Source: Heliomicrobium gestii
GTDB lineage: Bacteria; Bacillota; Desulfitobacteriia; Heliobacteriales; Heliobacteriaceae
Assembly: GCF_009877435.1 (NCBI RefSeq)
Contig: NZ_WXEX01000010.1
Coordinates: forward strand, 1 to 64,000
Length of the DNA: 64,000 bases
Direction of reading: 5' to 3'
Below the pieces are notes generated by a model. The model saw only the letters and a program-made list of their open reading frames with translations, had not been told where the DNA came from and did no database searches. Position 1 is the first letter of the stretch. Every line of letters starts with the position of its first letter. The translations under genes were made by a program, and so were the position numbers. Positions 7,767 through 16,916 of this stretch are shown here, piece by piece.

Positions 7767-9746
7767 ATGGCAGCGCCTTTTTTACCGCTTTCCAAAGCAG
7801 AGATGAACGAACTTGGATGGGACGCCTGCGACTTCGTCCTGGTCACCGGCGACGCCTATGTCGATCACCCCAGTTTCGGTGCGGCCATCATCGGCCGCGT
7901 CCTTGAAAGCCGAGGATACCGGGTCGGCATCCTCAGCCAGCCCGACTGGCGGGACGCCCGCTCATTTAAAGCGCTGGGCCGGCCGCGTTTGGCTTGGCTG
8001 GTGACGGCCGGCAACCTGGATTCGATGGTCAATCACTACACGGCAGCCAAGAAGCGCCGTTCAGAAGATTCCTATTCCCCTGGCGGCCGCGCCGGTTTGC
8101 GGCCTGACCGGGCCAGCCTGGTGTACGCTCACCGTTGCCGTCAGGCCTTTAAGGAACCGCCGATCATCCTTGGCGGAATTGAGGCCAGCCTGCGCCGTTT
8201 CGCCCACTATGATTATTGGGATGATAAGGTCCGTCGTTCTGTGCTGGTCGACGCCAAGGCGGATGTGCTCGTCTTCGGCATGGGCGAGGAACCGATCACC
8301 GCCCTGGCGGAAGAATTGAACCGTCGCCGCGCCGGCGAAGCCTTTGCCCATCCCCTCGGCGCAGCAACGCCCGGCGTCTGTTACATCGCAGCGGATCTCG
8401 CCGATATCCCGGAGACGAACCCCATCGTGCTCCCCAGTTTCGACGAGGTGGTTGCAGACAAGTGTGCTTATGCGAAAGCCTTTCAACTCCAGGAGCGGGA
8501 GCAAAATCCGGTCGATGGCAAGACCCTTGTCCAGCCCCATGGGGAACAGTTCTTGGTGCAAAACCGGCCTGGCCGGCCCCTGACGACAAAAGAGATGGAC
8601 GCCCTTTACGATCTTCCTTTTGCACGTCAGCCCCATCCTGCATATGAAGGTATGGGGGGCGTGCCCGCGCTGGAAGAGGTGGAATTCAGCCTCACCGCCC
8701 AGCGGGGCTGTTTCGGCGGTTGCTCTTTCTGCGCCCTCACCTTCCACCAGGGACGGATCATCCAGGGGCGCAGCCATGACTCCCTCGTCCGTGAGGCTCG
8801 GCGATTGATCCGCTCCCCCCGCTTTAAGGGTTATATCCATGACGTGGGCGGTCCGACGGCCAACTTCCGTCGTCCGGCCTGCAGGAAACAGGGGAAGGCT
8901 GGCGCTTGCCGTGACCGCCAGTGCCTCCATCCCAAGCCCTGCCCCAATCTCGACGTCGATCACGGTGATCTCATCGATTTGTTGCGCAAATTGCGCGCAC
9001 TGGAAGGGGTAAAAAAGGTCTTTATCCGATCGGGGTTGCGTTTCGATTACCTGATGGCGGACAAACCGGCCCGGCGGCGCGAGTTTTTAAAAGAGCTCTG
9101 TGAACACCACGTGAGCGGCCAGTTGAAGGTGGCCCCTGAGCATGCCTCGCCCAAGGTGCTTCGCCAGATGGGGAAACCGGGTATCGATGTCTACGAGGCG
9201 TTTAAAAAGGAGTATGAACAGGCCAACAAAGAAGTGGGTAGGGAACAGTACCTGGTGCCTTACCTGGTATCGAGCCACCCCGGCGCGGACATCCATGAGG
9301 CGATCGAACTGGCCGAGCGGCTCCGCGATTGGGGCTGCCATCCCGAACAGGTGCAGGACTTTATCCCCACGCCAGGCAGTTTATCGACATGCATCTATTA
9401 CACCGGCATCGATCCCCGGACGATGGAACCGGTCTATGTGCCCCGCTCGCCCAAGGAGAAAGCCCGCCAGCGGGCGCTGCTCCAGTTTCGACGTTCTGAA
9501 AACTACCCGCTTGTCTACCAGGCCTTGCGCGCAGCGGGGCGGATGGACTTGGTTGGCCATGGCCCAAATGCCCTGATCCGGCCGCCCCGTCCCGGCATGG
9601 GCGGCGGTGATGCGGCAGGGTCGGCGCGAAAGGGGCGCCAGGAGACGCCTGCAAAGAAGGGACCGAGGGGCGCCGGCAAAGGGACCGGCAAGGCAGCCGG
9701 AAAAGGCGCTGGCAAAGGAAGTGGACGCAAAGGTCGCTCTTTTTGA
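7767..9746 (+). CDS. YgiQ family radical SAM protein
   Basis: A 659-aa protein of the YgiQ (UPF0313) family, unusual radical SAM enzymes of unknown reaction. The N-terminal region has the family signature [11 protein letters not shown]. The [4Fe-4S] ligands are Cys315, Cys319 and Cys322 in [10 protein letters not shown] (CxxxCxxC). The C-terminal ~45 residues form a Lys/Gly-rich low-complexity tail with GKG repeats, which looks like a nucleic-acid-binding or disordered extension. ATG 7767 is chosen because the E. coli protein also begins the motif APFLP near here; TTG codons at 7755 and 7758 sit too close to the AGGGAGG. It follows acuC by 95 nt. Its stop codon lies inside the rimO promoter. 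Confidence 0.9.
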   Translation: MAAPFLPLSKAEMNELGWDACDFVLVTGDAYVDHPSFGAAIIGRVLESRGYRVGILSQPDWRDARSFKALGRPRLAWLVTAGNLDSMVNHYTAAKKRRSEDSYSPGGRAGLRPDRASLVYAHRCRQAFKEPPIILGGIEASLRRFAHYDYWDDKVRRSVLVDAKADVLVFGMGEEPITALAEELNRRRAGEAFAHPLGAATPGVCYIAADLADIPETNPIVLPSFDEVVADKCAYAKAFQLQEREQNPVDGKTLVQPHGEQFLVQNRPGRPLTTKEMDALYDLPFARQPHPAYEGMGGVPALEEVEFSLTAQRGCFGGCSFCALTFHQGRIIQGRSHDSLVREARRLIRSPRFKGYIHDVGGPTANFRRPACRKQGKAGACRDRQCLHPKPCPNLDVDHGDLIDLLRKLRALEGVKKVFIRSGLRFDYLMADKPARRREFLKELCEHHVSGQLKVAPEHASPKVLRQMGKPGIDVYEAFKKEYEQANKEVGREQYLVPYLVSSHPGADIHEAIELAERLRDWGCHPEQVQDFIPTPGSLSTCIYYTGIDPRTMEPVYVPRSPKEKARQRALLQFRRSENYPLVYQALRAAGRMDLVGHGPNALIRPPRPGMGGGDAAGSARKGRQETPAKKGPRGAGKGTGKAAGKGAGKGSGRKGRSF

Positions 9747-9771
9747 CAGCGCCGCCGCCTTCCGTTATACT
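9743..9771 (+). promoter_or_regulatory. Sigma-A promoter for rimO-pgsA
   Basis: TTGACA (9743-9748), a 17-nt spacer and TATACT (9766-9771) form a near-consensus vegetative promoter. The -35 hexamer contains the TGA stop codon of the upstream ygiQ-like gene. The expected start of transcription near 9778 places the first usable rimO start codon at 9805 or 9850. Confidence 0.8.
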
Positions 9772-9849
9772 AATATATTAGCGAGCATCATCCTCGGCGC
9801 GGGGATGGATGGCGCGCTATTTCTTTTGCGGGGAAGGGCGGAAGCAATT

Positions 9850-11187
9850 TTGACGATAAAAGCACATATCACCAGCCTTGGCTGTGCCAAAAACCGTGTC
9901 GACACAGAAGTGATGATGGGGTTATTGCGCGAGGCCGGCTATGAATTGACGCAACGAGAAGAAGACGCCCAAGTGTTGCTCGTTAACACCTGCGGTTTTA
10001 TCCTCCCCGCCAAGGAAGAGTCGATCCAGACCATCCTTGAACTGGCCCGTTACAAAGAGACGGGCCGCTGCCGGGCGTTGCTGGTAGCCGGTTGTCTGCC
10101 CCAGGGCTACGCCGGTGAATTGGCGGCCGAACTGCCTGAGGTTGACGCCTTTTTCGGCCCTGGCGATGTGCCGCGCGTAGCGTCCATCGTCGCCGACGCG
10201 CTGGGGGGCAAACGCTCTCTGGAAGTGGGAAGACCGGAGTTTTTATACGACCATACCATGCCGCGCGTGCTTTCAACGCCCTTTCATTACGCCTATGTGA
10301 AGGTCGCCGATGGCTGTGACAACCGCTGCAGCTATTGCGCCATTCCGGAGTTGCGCGGACGCTTCCGTTCGCGCAGCGAGGAATCGATCATCCAGGAAAC
10401 GCAAAGCCTTGTCGATCGGGGCATCCAGGAGGCGCTGCTGATCGCCCAGGATACGACCCGTTTCGGCGCTGATCGCTATAACGAGTTTCGTCTGCCCCAG
10501 TTGATCCGCAACCTGGCGCCCATCGAGGGGCTGCGGTGGATCCGGCTGATGTACTGTTATCCCTCTCATTTTACGCCGGAACTGATCGAGGCGATGGCCG
10601 CCGAGCCGAAGGTCTGCCGCTATGTGGACCTGCCGTTGCAGCATGCAGACGACGAACTTCTACAGTCGATGAACCGGCGCGCCAGCGTTGCCGAAATCCG
10701 TCGCCTGATCCAAACCCTGCGGGACCGCCTGCCGGGGCTGGCGATTCGCACCTCTTTCATCGTCGGCCTGCCGGGGGAGACGGAGGAGAAGTTTCAAGGG
10801 CTCCTTGATTTTCTCGCAGAGATGCGCTTTGACCGGGTCGGTGTATTTACATACTCCCGGGAAGAAAATACGCCGGCAGGGCAAATGGCCGATCAGGTTC
10901 CCGAGGAGATCAAGGAAGAACGCTATCACCGGGCGATGGCCTTACAGCAGGAGATCTCCTTGTCCATTCAACAGGAGTGGGTAGGGAAGACGCTGGAGGT
11001 TCTCGTCGAGGAAGAGGTCGCCCCCGGGATTTACCGGGGACGGAGCGAGCGGGAAGCGCCGGAGGTGGACGGCCACATTGAGTTTAGAGGCCGCCAGCGG
11101 ATGGTGGGGGAGTGGGCCCATGTCCGGATCACCGCTGCCAGCCACTACGACCTGATGGGGGAAGCGATCGATGAACCTGGCGAATAA
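9850..11187 (+). CDS. rimO: Ribosomal protein S12 methylthiotransferase RimO
   Basis: A 445-aa radical SAM methylthiotransferase that adds a methylthio group to an aspartate of ribosomal protein S12. N-terminal UPF0004 domain with cluster ligands Cys12, Cys48 and Cys82; radical SAM cluster at Cys156, Cys160 and Cys163 (DGCDNRCSYC); C-terminal TRAM domain from about residue 375. The sequence ITSLGCAKNRVDTE is diagnostic of RimO rather than MiaB. TTG 9850 is chosen: it gives the canonical MxIKxHxxSLGC start and has GGGGAAGGGCGG about 8 nt upstream; ATG 9805 is an alternative. The reading frame is open upstream, over the ygiQ tail, but that part is not homologous. The last 17 nt overlap pgsA. 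Confidence 0.95.
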   Translation: MTIKAHITSLGCAKNRVDTEVMMGLLREAGYELTQREEDAQVLLVNTCGFILPAKEESIQTILELARYKETGRCRALLVAGCLPQGYAGELAAELPEVDAFFGPGDVPRVASIVADALGGKRSLEVGRPEFLYDHTMPRVLSTPFHYAYVKVADGCDNRCSYCAIPELRGRFRSRSEESIIQETQSLVDRGIQEALLIAQDTTRFGADRYNEFRLPQLIRNLAPIEGLRWIRLMYCYPSHFTPELIEAMAAEPKVCRYVDLPLQHADDELLQSMNRRASVAEIRRLIQTLRDRLPGLAIRTSFIVGLPGETEEKFQGLLDFLAEMRFDRVGVFTYSREENTPAGQMADQVPEEIKEERYHRAMALQQEISLSIQQEWVGKTLEVLVEEEVAPGIYRGRSEREAPEVDGHIEFRGRQRMVGEWAHVRITAASHYDLMGEAIDEPGE

Positions 11188-11722
11188 GGTCACCCTGACA
11201 AGGATCCTTTTTGTCCCCCTCTTTATGGTCATTCTCTTTATCCCTGAGGTGCCTCACCGGGAGTTCGTGGCTGCGGCTGTGTTCATCCTAGCCGCCGTCA
11301 CCGACGGCTTGGACGGATATATTGCCCGGTCGAGAAAGCAGATCACTCGTCTCGGCACCTTTCTCGATCCCCTGGCCGACAAGCTGCTGGTCACCGCTGC
11401 GCTGATCTCCCTTGTCCAGTTGGGAAAGCTGTCGGCTTGGGTGGCCGTGATCATCGTCGGACGGGAATTTGCTGTCACCGGCCTGCGGGCCATCGTGGCG
11501 GCGGAAGGCCACACCATCGCGGCGAGCAAGTTGGGCAAGCTGAAAACGGTCTTTCAAATCGTCACCGTCGTGGCCATGTTGATTGATGAGGCGCTCAGCA
11601 TCGTGGTGCCGCTGCCGATTACGGAGGTCATCCTTTACCTTACCGTCTTCTTCACCCTCTGGTCGGGCGTGGATTATTTTGTGAAAGCCAAGAAGTATCT
11701 GAAAAACCGCGTGGAAGCGTGA
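11171..11722 (+). CDS. pgsA: CDP-diacylglycerol-glycerol-3-phosphate 3-phosphatidyltransferase
   Basis: A 183-aa integral membrane enzyme making phosphatidylglycerolphosphate, the first committed step of phosphatidylglycerol synthesis. The CDP-alcohol phosphatidyltransferase signature D-x2-D-G-x2-A-R-x8-G-x3-D-x3-D is complete (Asp45, Asp48, Gly49, Ala52, Arg53, Gly62, Asp66, Asp70). Four to five hydrophobic helices are visible, as is usual. It starts inside the end of rimO with GGGGGAAGCG before the ATG, so it is coupled to rimO, as in many Firmicutes where pgsA and cinA/recA follow rimO. Confidence 0.96.
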   Translation: MNLANKVTLTRILFVPLFMVILFIPEVPHREFVAAAVFILAAVTDGLDGYIARSRKQITRLGTFLDPLADKLLVTAALISLVQLGKLSAWVAVIIVGREFAVTGLRAIVAAEGHTIAASKLGKLKTVFQIVTVVAMLIDEALSIVVPLPITEVILYLTVFFTLWSGVDYFVKAKKYLKNRVEA

Positions 11723-11864
11723 TGTTTCCGGCGGTTTTTTGTTTGTATCGCTGGTGATTCCATTGGTTCGCCTTTCCATGATCGGACACTGCATTGTGGC
11801 GCCGCCACATCGGTGATTGCACTGTTCCCACCCGTTCCCTAATGAAAAGACCCTACAAAAAGCG

Positions 11865-11919
11865 TATAATCATCATACGAATAGTGGAAAGAGGGACCTG
11901 CAAAGGTCCCTTGTTTTTT
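11865..11919 (+). promoter_or_regulatory. -10 element followed at once by a terminator-like hairpin
   Basis: A perfect TATAAT at 11865-11870 (weak -35, ATGAAA at 11842-11847) would start RNA near 11877. A stem-loop follows only 15 nt later (agggacct 11892-11899, loop gcaa, aggtccct 11904-11911) with a T-rich run to 11919, 21 nt before the next gene. It may be the terminator of rimO-pgsA or an attenuator of the downstream pair. Confidence 0.5.
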
Positions 11920-11940
11920 GGGGGGAAGGGGAGGATTTTG

Positions 11941-12462
11941 ATGAGAGGGATCAAACCGCTGTGGGTGGCGGTTTTTGCTGCCGTCGCTTTGGCGCTGCTC
12001 TGGGGCGCCGAAGCAGCGTACAGCCGTTTCGGCGTCGAACAACCGCTGCAAGAGGCCATCGCCGCCGTGGCGCCGGGCGCTTTTGTCCAGAGCCAAAGTG
12101 AAAAAACAGGAAAAATGATCGTTGAGGTGTCGCCCGTGCTGGTCAGCGACCTGGGTGACACCTACCGGCAGGTGAACAAGGTCGTGCGGTTACGCCTGGG
12201 ACCGGAGGCGCAAGCGCAGTTGACCGACAACCCGGACGACATGTGTCACAAGCTTTGGGAACAGGTGCAATTTCCCTTGTTTCAAGGGATCGCCACGGGC
12301 AACTACATGGAGATGAAAAAGCAGATCGATACGATTTCGGCAGGCGCCGCTCCGGCGAAGATCGATACCTCCTTGGACGAGGACTATGTGTACCTGCGGG
12401 TCGTCAATGGCGATCACTTTTTGTACCGGATCGTGCCGCGGGAAAAGGGGGGTGACCGGTGA
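11941..12462 (+). CDS. Small membrane-anchored protein of unknown function
   Basis: A 173-aa protein I do not recognise. One hydrophobic segment (about residues 5-22) is followed by an extracytoplasmic-looking domain with a beta-rich pattern; there is no lipobox. ATG 11941 has GGGGAAGGGGAGG upstream; the frame is open further upstream, over the hairpin, but without a ribosome site. Its TGA overlaps the ATG of the FtsH-like gene (TGATG), so the two are translationally coupled. Given that FtsH proteases work with membrane partners (HflKC, in other bacteria) and that the partner protease here lacks its own external domain, this protein may be its membrane partner; that is inference from linkage only. 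Confidence 0.75.
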   Translation: MRGIKPLWVAVFAAVALALLWGAEAAYSRFGVEQPLQEAIAAVAPGAFVQSQSEKTGKMIVEVSPVLVSDLGDTYRQVNKVVRLRLGPEAQAQLTDNPDDMCHKLWEQVQFPLFQGIATGNYMEMKKQIDTISAGAAPAKIDTSLDEDYVYLRVVNGDHFLYRIVPREKGGDR

Positions 12463-13967
12463 TGAACCGTTCCGACATCCTGCGATATTGGAAAGAGGCG
12501 CTTCTCGGATTCGGTGTCGCCCTGGCCATCTTTCTTTCTTACCGGCTGATGAACCCCTTGCCGCTGTTTATCGCCTTGTCCAGCGGCTTTTTGGCCTACT
12601 TTCTCCTGGAACGGCAGGGGATCGGTCAGAGCGGCGGATTTGGCGATTATGACGCGCCGGCGGCCTTCTCCTTCGATGACATCGGCGGACAAGCCGTTGC
12701 CAAGCGGGAATTGATTGAGGCCCTCGATTTTATGACACACAGCGCCGCTACGGCGGAATTGGGCATTCGACCCCTCAAGGGGATCCTGCTCTGTGGGCCT
12801 CCGGGGACAGGCAAAACCCTATTGGCAAAGGCGGCGGCCGCGTACACAGACAGCGTGTACCTGACCTGTTCAGGAAGCGATTTTATCGAAGTTTACGCCG
12901 GCGTCGGCGCCGGCCGTGTCCGCAGTCTCTTTAAGCGGGCGCGGGAGCAGGCGAAGAAACAGGGAAAAAGCGGCGCCATCATCTTCGTCGATGAGATCGA
13001 TGTGCTCGGCGCCAAGCGTGGCGGCGATCGAGGCCACCTGGAGTATGAACAGACCTTGAATGCCCTGCTCGTCGAGATGGATGGGCTGAAGGCAGACGAT
13101 CCGATCCGGGTGCTCCTGATGGGCGCTACCAACCGGCCCGACCTGCTCGACGCCGCCTTGTTGCGTCCGGGTCGTTTTGACCGCCAGATTCAAGTGGATC
13201 TGCCCGACCGGGAGGGACGAAAGCATATCCTCGAGATCCACATGCGCAACAAGCCGATGGCGCGCGATGTCGATCTCGAGGCCGTCGCCCGGGAGACGAT
13301 CGGCTTTTCCGGCGCCCAGTTGGAGAGTGTCGCCAACGAGGCGGCCATTCTGGCGCTGCGGGCCGGCGATAAAGAGATCGGCGGCAACCAGCTAAAGGAT
13401 TCTATTGAGAAGGTGCTCATCGGGGAGGCTGGTGACCGTAAGGCCCTTGAGGAAGAGTTGTGGCGCGTCTCTGTTCACGAGACGGCGCACGCGCTGCTCA
13501 GCGAGTGGGAGCGGCCCGGTTCTGTCGCCCGTTTGACCATCTCTCCGCGGGGACGGGCGTTGGGCTATCTGCGCCAGGTCCCTCCGGAAGAAAAGGTGCT
13601 TGAGACGTACAGCGATATGATCGGCGGCATCCGTGTGGCCCTGGCCGGTCTGGCGGCGGAACAACTCGTCTTCGGAGAAGGCTCCTCCGGCGCCCGTCAA
13701 GACCTGGCCAACGCCTCCCAACTGTCTCTCCGGATTATCCTGTCTGGACTGTCTGACCTGGGACCGGTCGATGGCAACGAAATCCCCGAAACCGTCCGTT
13801 TCCGCGAACTGGGCAAGATCATGAAACGTGAACAAGAATTTGTCGCCGAGGCGCTGCGACTGCACCGGGACCTTCTGGAGGGAATCGCCCGACACCTGCG
13901 GGAGAAAGAGACCCTTTCCGGCGAGGAGTTTCGGGCGCAGGCGCAGGGGTTTGCCGAGACAGCCTGA
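12462..13967 (+). CDS. FtsH-like membrane AAA+ zinc protease lacking the extracytoplasmic domain
   Basis: A 501-aa AAA+/M41 protein. Two hydrophobic segments near the N terminus (about 13-28 and 32-50) are separated by only a few residues, so the ~70-aa external domain of true FtsH is absent. Walker A GPPGTGKT (112-119), Walker B IIFVDE (173-178), the second region of homology with paired arginines (LLRPGRFDR) and a pore-loop aromatic Tyr145 (FtsH has Phe) are present. The M41 peptidase has HETAH at 339-343 and the third zinc ligand Asp414, so it should be an active protease. FtsH degrades misfolded or regulatory membrane and cytosolic proteins. The ATG overlaps the stop of the small membrane protein gene. 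It is about 100-150 aa shorter than housekeeping FtsH, so it is probably a paralogue. Confidence 0.9.
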   Translation: MNRSDILRYWKEALLGFGVALAIFLSYRLMNPLPLFIALSSGFLAYFLLERQGIGQSGGFGDYDAPAAFSFDDIGGQAVAKRELIEALDFMTHSAATAELGIRPLKGILLCGPPGTGKTLLAKAAAAYTDSVYLTCSGSDFIEVYAGVGAGRVRSLFKRAREQAKKQGKSGAIIFVDEIDVLGAKRGGDRGHLEYEQTLNALLVEMDGLKADDPIRVLLMGATNRPDLLDAALLRPGRFDRQIQVDLPDREGRKHILEIHMRNKPMARDVDLEAVARETIGFSGAQLESVANEAAILALRAGDKEIGGNQLKDSIEKVLIGEAGDRKALEEELWRVSVHETAHALLSEWERPGSVARLTISPRGRALGYLRQVPPEEKVLETYSDMIGGIRVALAGLAAEQLVFGEGSSGARQDLANASQLSLRIILSGLSDLGPVDGNEIPETVRFRELGKIMKREQEFVAEALRLHRDLLEGIARHLREKETLSGEEFRAQAQGFAETA

Positions 13968-13974
13968 TCAGCAG

Positions 13975-14004
13975 GCCCGGCCCATGGCAGGGCCGGGCTT
14001 TTTT
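13975..14004 (+). terminator. Rho-independent terminator
   Basis: A perfect 9-bp GC stem (gcccggccc 13975-13983, gggccgggc 13990-13998), a 6-nt loop and a run of six T, 8 nt after the FtsH-like gene. Confidence 0.92.
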
Positions 14005-14133
14005 GCAAGTCACTGTTATGCTCGATCGTTCCGCAAGTTTTCTCGTGATAGGGTTCACTTTTTCTTTGATTTGCTCTACAGTAGAAAGTACCGTCCGCCG
14101 TCTATGCAATACCGCACGGAATAGGGGGAGCCC

Positions 14134-15396
14134 ATGAAAAAACAGATCAAGTCTCTGTTGGACACAACACTCCATCGACCGATCCTGGGGATTCGAGAGG
14201 CCTTAAAATATATCGGCCCCGGCCTATTGGTCACCGTCGGTTTTATCGACCCAGGTAACTGGGCATCCAATATCGCCGCAGGCTCGGACTACGGCTATCA
14301 ACTCTTGTGGATGGTCACCCTTTCCACCATCATGTTGATCCTGTTGCAGCACAATGTGGCTCATCTAGGGATCGTCACCGGCGATTGCTTGTCTGAGGCG
14401 GCTTCCAAGCACTTGAACCCGCTCCTGTCAAAAGCAGTGCTTTCCACAGCCGTCATCGCCTCTATCGCCACCGCCATGGCGGAAATTTTAGGCGGCGCCA
14501 TCGCGCTGCAGCTGCTCTTTGCCATCCCCTTAAAGCTGGGCGCCGTGCTTGTGCTGGCCCTCGTTCTGTGGATGCTCTACTCAAACTCCTATGGGCGTTT
14601 GGAAAAATGGATTATCGGCTTTGTCTCCGTCATCGGCGTGTCTTTTCTTTACGAACTCAGCATGGTCCATGTGGACTGGGGAACCGTAGCGCAAAGTTGG
14701 GTCACACCGGCATTTCCGGAGGGCGCCATGCCGATCATTATGGCTGTCCTGGGCGCTGTGGTGATGCCCCATAATCTCTTCCTCCACTCTGAGGTCATCC
14801 AGAGCCGGCAATGGAATAAAGAGGATCCTGAAATCATTGACAAGCAATTAAAATATGAGTTTACTGACACATTGTTATCCATGGTGATCGGATGGGCGAT
14901 CAACAGCGCCATGATCATTTTGGCGGCTTCAACCTTTTTCTTGCATCAAGTGTCCGTGACTGAAATCGGGCAGGCGCAACAGTTGTTAGAGCCCTTGCTG
15001 GGGAAAGGTTCCGCTCTTGTCTTCGGAATGGCCCTTCTCTTCGCCGGCATATCTTCGACCACAACAGCCGGCATGGCTGGAGGGAGTATTGTCGCCGGGA
15101 TGTTTCGAGAACCCTATGATATCAAGGATCCCCACACCAAAATGGGTGTCGGCGGAATTCTGGGTTTGGCCACGCTGCTGATCTTCCTGATCGCCGATCC
15201 CTTTAAGGGGCTCGTCTACTCCCAGATGTTTTTAAGCATACAGTTGCCGATCACCGTGATGTTACAGATTTATCTGACGTCATCGGAGCGCGTGATGGGG
15301 AAATATAAAAATTCATTGATCCATAAGGGGCTATTGTGGACGATTGCGAGCATTGTCTCCCTCTTAAACATCATGTTATTGCTCAGTTTCCTTTAG
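14134..15396 (+). CDS. NRAMP family divalent metal transporter (MntH-like)
   Basis: A 420-aa proton-coupled importer of Mn2+/Fe2+, with about 11 predicted transmembrane helices. The metal-site motifs are DPGN in helix 1 (Asp39-Asn42) and A-V-V-MPHN in helix 6 (Met211-Asn214). The conserved Met and the Ala three residues before it are kept, which argues for a transition-metal transporter rather than the Mg2+-selective NRAMP relatives that lack the Met. The ATG has AGGGGGAG 6 nt upstream. It stands alone between terminators and cinA. Whether Mn or Fe is the substrate is not decided by sequence, and no MntR or Fur site was recognised. Confidence 0.93.
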   Translation: MKKQIKSLLDTTLHRPILGIREALKYIGPGLLVTVGFIDPGNWASNIAAGSDYGYQLLWMVTLSTIMLILLQHNVAHLGIVTGDCLSEAASKHLNPLLSKAVLSTAVIASIATAMAEILGGAIALQLLFAIPLKLGAVLVLALVLWMLYSNSYGRLEKWIIGFVSVIGVSFLYELSMVHVDWGTVAQSWVTPAFPEGAMPIIMAVLGAVVMPHNLFLHSEVIQSRQWNKEDPEIIDKQLKYEFTDTLLSMVIGWAINSAMIILAASTFFLHQVSVTEIGQAQQLLEPLLGKGSALVFGMALLFAGISSTTTAGMAGGSIVAGMFREPYDIKDPHTKMGVGGILGLATLLIFLIADPFKGLVYSQMFLSIQLPITVMLQIYLTSSERVMGKYKNSLIHKGLLWTIASIVSLLNIMLLLSFL

Positions 15397-15583
15397 TCGT
15401 CACGGAGAGGGTGTCGACTCTTCCCCTTGAAGCCCGGAAAAGCTATAATTGGAAAAGGAATGGGCAACAAATAATAAAAAGGAGCGCAACTGAGGCGAAT
15501 CTTCCTGAGGAAATCACGATAAGCCTCCTTGGACGTTCCTTTTTCACTCCCTTCCGTTGAAAAAGCTTGATGAGGGTGTTATC

Positions 15584-16858
15584 ATGATAAGCGCCGAAAT
15601 CGTGTCCACTGGAACGGAACTGCTGCTGGGTCAATCTTTAAACACCAATGCCCAGTACTTGGCCGAGCGTCTGGCCGGGCTGGGCGTTTATTGCTTTTAC
15701 CAGACGACGGTGGGAGATAACCCCGTGCGGATCCGGAGCGTCATCGAAAAGGCTCTTGAACGGGCCGATCTGGTCATCACCACGGGAGGCCTTGGCCCGA
15801 CCATGGATGACCTGACCAAAGAAGTGGTCGCCGAGATTTTCGGCTTACCCATGGAGACAGACCCGGAGGTGCTTGGTCGCATCGAGGCCTTTTTTCAACG
15901 CCGGGGTCGGCTGATGCCGGAGAACAACACCAAGCAGGCCCTGATTCCTGCCGGCGCCCGGATCATTCCCAACCATCTGGGGACGGCGCCAGGGATCATC
16001 GTCGAGGGTGAGGGCAAGACGGTCATCCTGCTGCCCGGCCCGCCTTTTGAGATGAAGCCCATGTTCGAAGAAACGGTGGCGCCCTACCTGGCGGAGCGGA
16101 CAAAGGTTAGCCCCGGTGTTCTCCATTCCAAGACACTGAAAGTGGTCGGTCCCGGGGAATCGGTGGTCGAGGATCGCCTGCGTGACCTGTTGCAGGCGTC
16201 CAACCCGACGATCGCGCTGCTGGCCAAGACGGCTGAGGTTCATGTGCGACTGACGGCGCGGGCGCCGTCGGTGCAGGAAGCGGAAGCGATGATCGCCGGT
16301 GAGGAGGCGGAAATCCGCCGTCGTCTTCATCCCTTTGTCTACGGCGCTGATGAGGAAACCCTGGCCTCTGTGGCCGGGCGGTTGCTGAGCGAGCAGAAAC
16401 GGACGCTGGCGGCGGCTGAGTCCTGCACCGGCGGCTACATCAGCCACCTGCTCACCAATGTGGCGGGCTCGTCGGCCTACTTCCTCTTAGGAATCACCTC
16501 TTACTCCAACGAAGCGAAAGCGCAGGTTCTCGGCGTCGACGAGGCGATCCTCCAGCGCCACGGCGCTGTCAGCCCGGAAACTGCACTGGCCATGGCCTGT
16601 GGGGCGCGACGCCTGTCCGGCGCCGATGTGGCCCTGGCCGTCACCGGCATTGCCGGGCCAGGCGGGGGGAGCGAGGAAAAGCCGGTCGGTCTCGTCTATA
16701 TGGCCCTGGCCGCTGACGATAGGGAAGAGGTTGAAAAGTTGCAGTTCTTCGGCGATCGGGTGACGATTAAGGAAAAAACAGCCTTTACCGTCCTCAACCG
16801 GTTGCGTTTGTACCTGACCGGAGACAAGGGCAACCCTGACCGTCCAGGGGAACAGTAG
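15584..16858 (+). CDS. cinA: CinA: competence/damage-inducible protein, nucleotide pyrophosphatase and NMN amidase-like
   Basis: A 424-aa two-domain CinA. The N-terminal MoaB/MogA-like (COG1058) domain spans about 1-170, with GGLGPTMDD and the LLPGPPFE loop. The C-terminal PncC-type nicotinamide-nucleotide amidase domain spans about 265-415, with the AAESCTGG and VTGIAGPGG signatures including the catalytic-type Ser and Lys region. The family is involved in pyridine nucleotide salvage and, in some naturally competent bacteria, recA-linked DNA uptake. ATG 15584, giving the canonical MxSAEIVSTGTELL start, has GATGAGGGTG upstream; TTG 15557 is an in-frame alternative without a good site. It precedes the recA block as in many Firmicutes. 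Confidence 0.95.
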   Translation: MISAEIVSTGTELLLGQSLNTNAQYLAERLAGLGVYCFYQTTVGDNPVRIRSVIEKALERADLVITTGGLGPTMDDLTKEVVAEIFGLPMETDPEVLGRIEAFFQRRGRLMPENNTKQALIPAGARIIPNHLGTAPGIIVEGEGKTVILLPGPPFEMKPMFEETVAPYLAERTKVSPGVLHSKTLKVVGPGESVVEDRLRDLLQASNPTIALLAKTAEVHVRLTARAPSVQEAEAMIAGEEAEIRRRLHPFVYGADEETLASVAGRLLSEQKRTLAAAESCTGGYISHLLTNVAGSSAYFLLGITSYSNEAKAQVLGVDEAILQRHGAVSPETALAMACGARRLSGADVALAVTGIAGPGGGSEEKPVGLVYMALAADDREEVEKLQFFGDRVTIKEKTAFTVLNRLRLYLTGDKGNPDRPGEQ

Positions 16859-16916
16859 AGTGTCCAGCCCCCCCATTTTTACTAACTGTTTTTGAGAACA
16901 ATGAAGGAGAGCAAAG

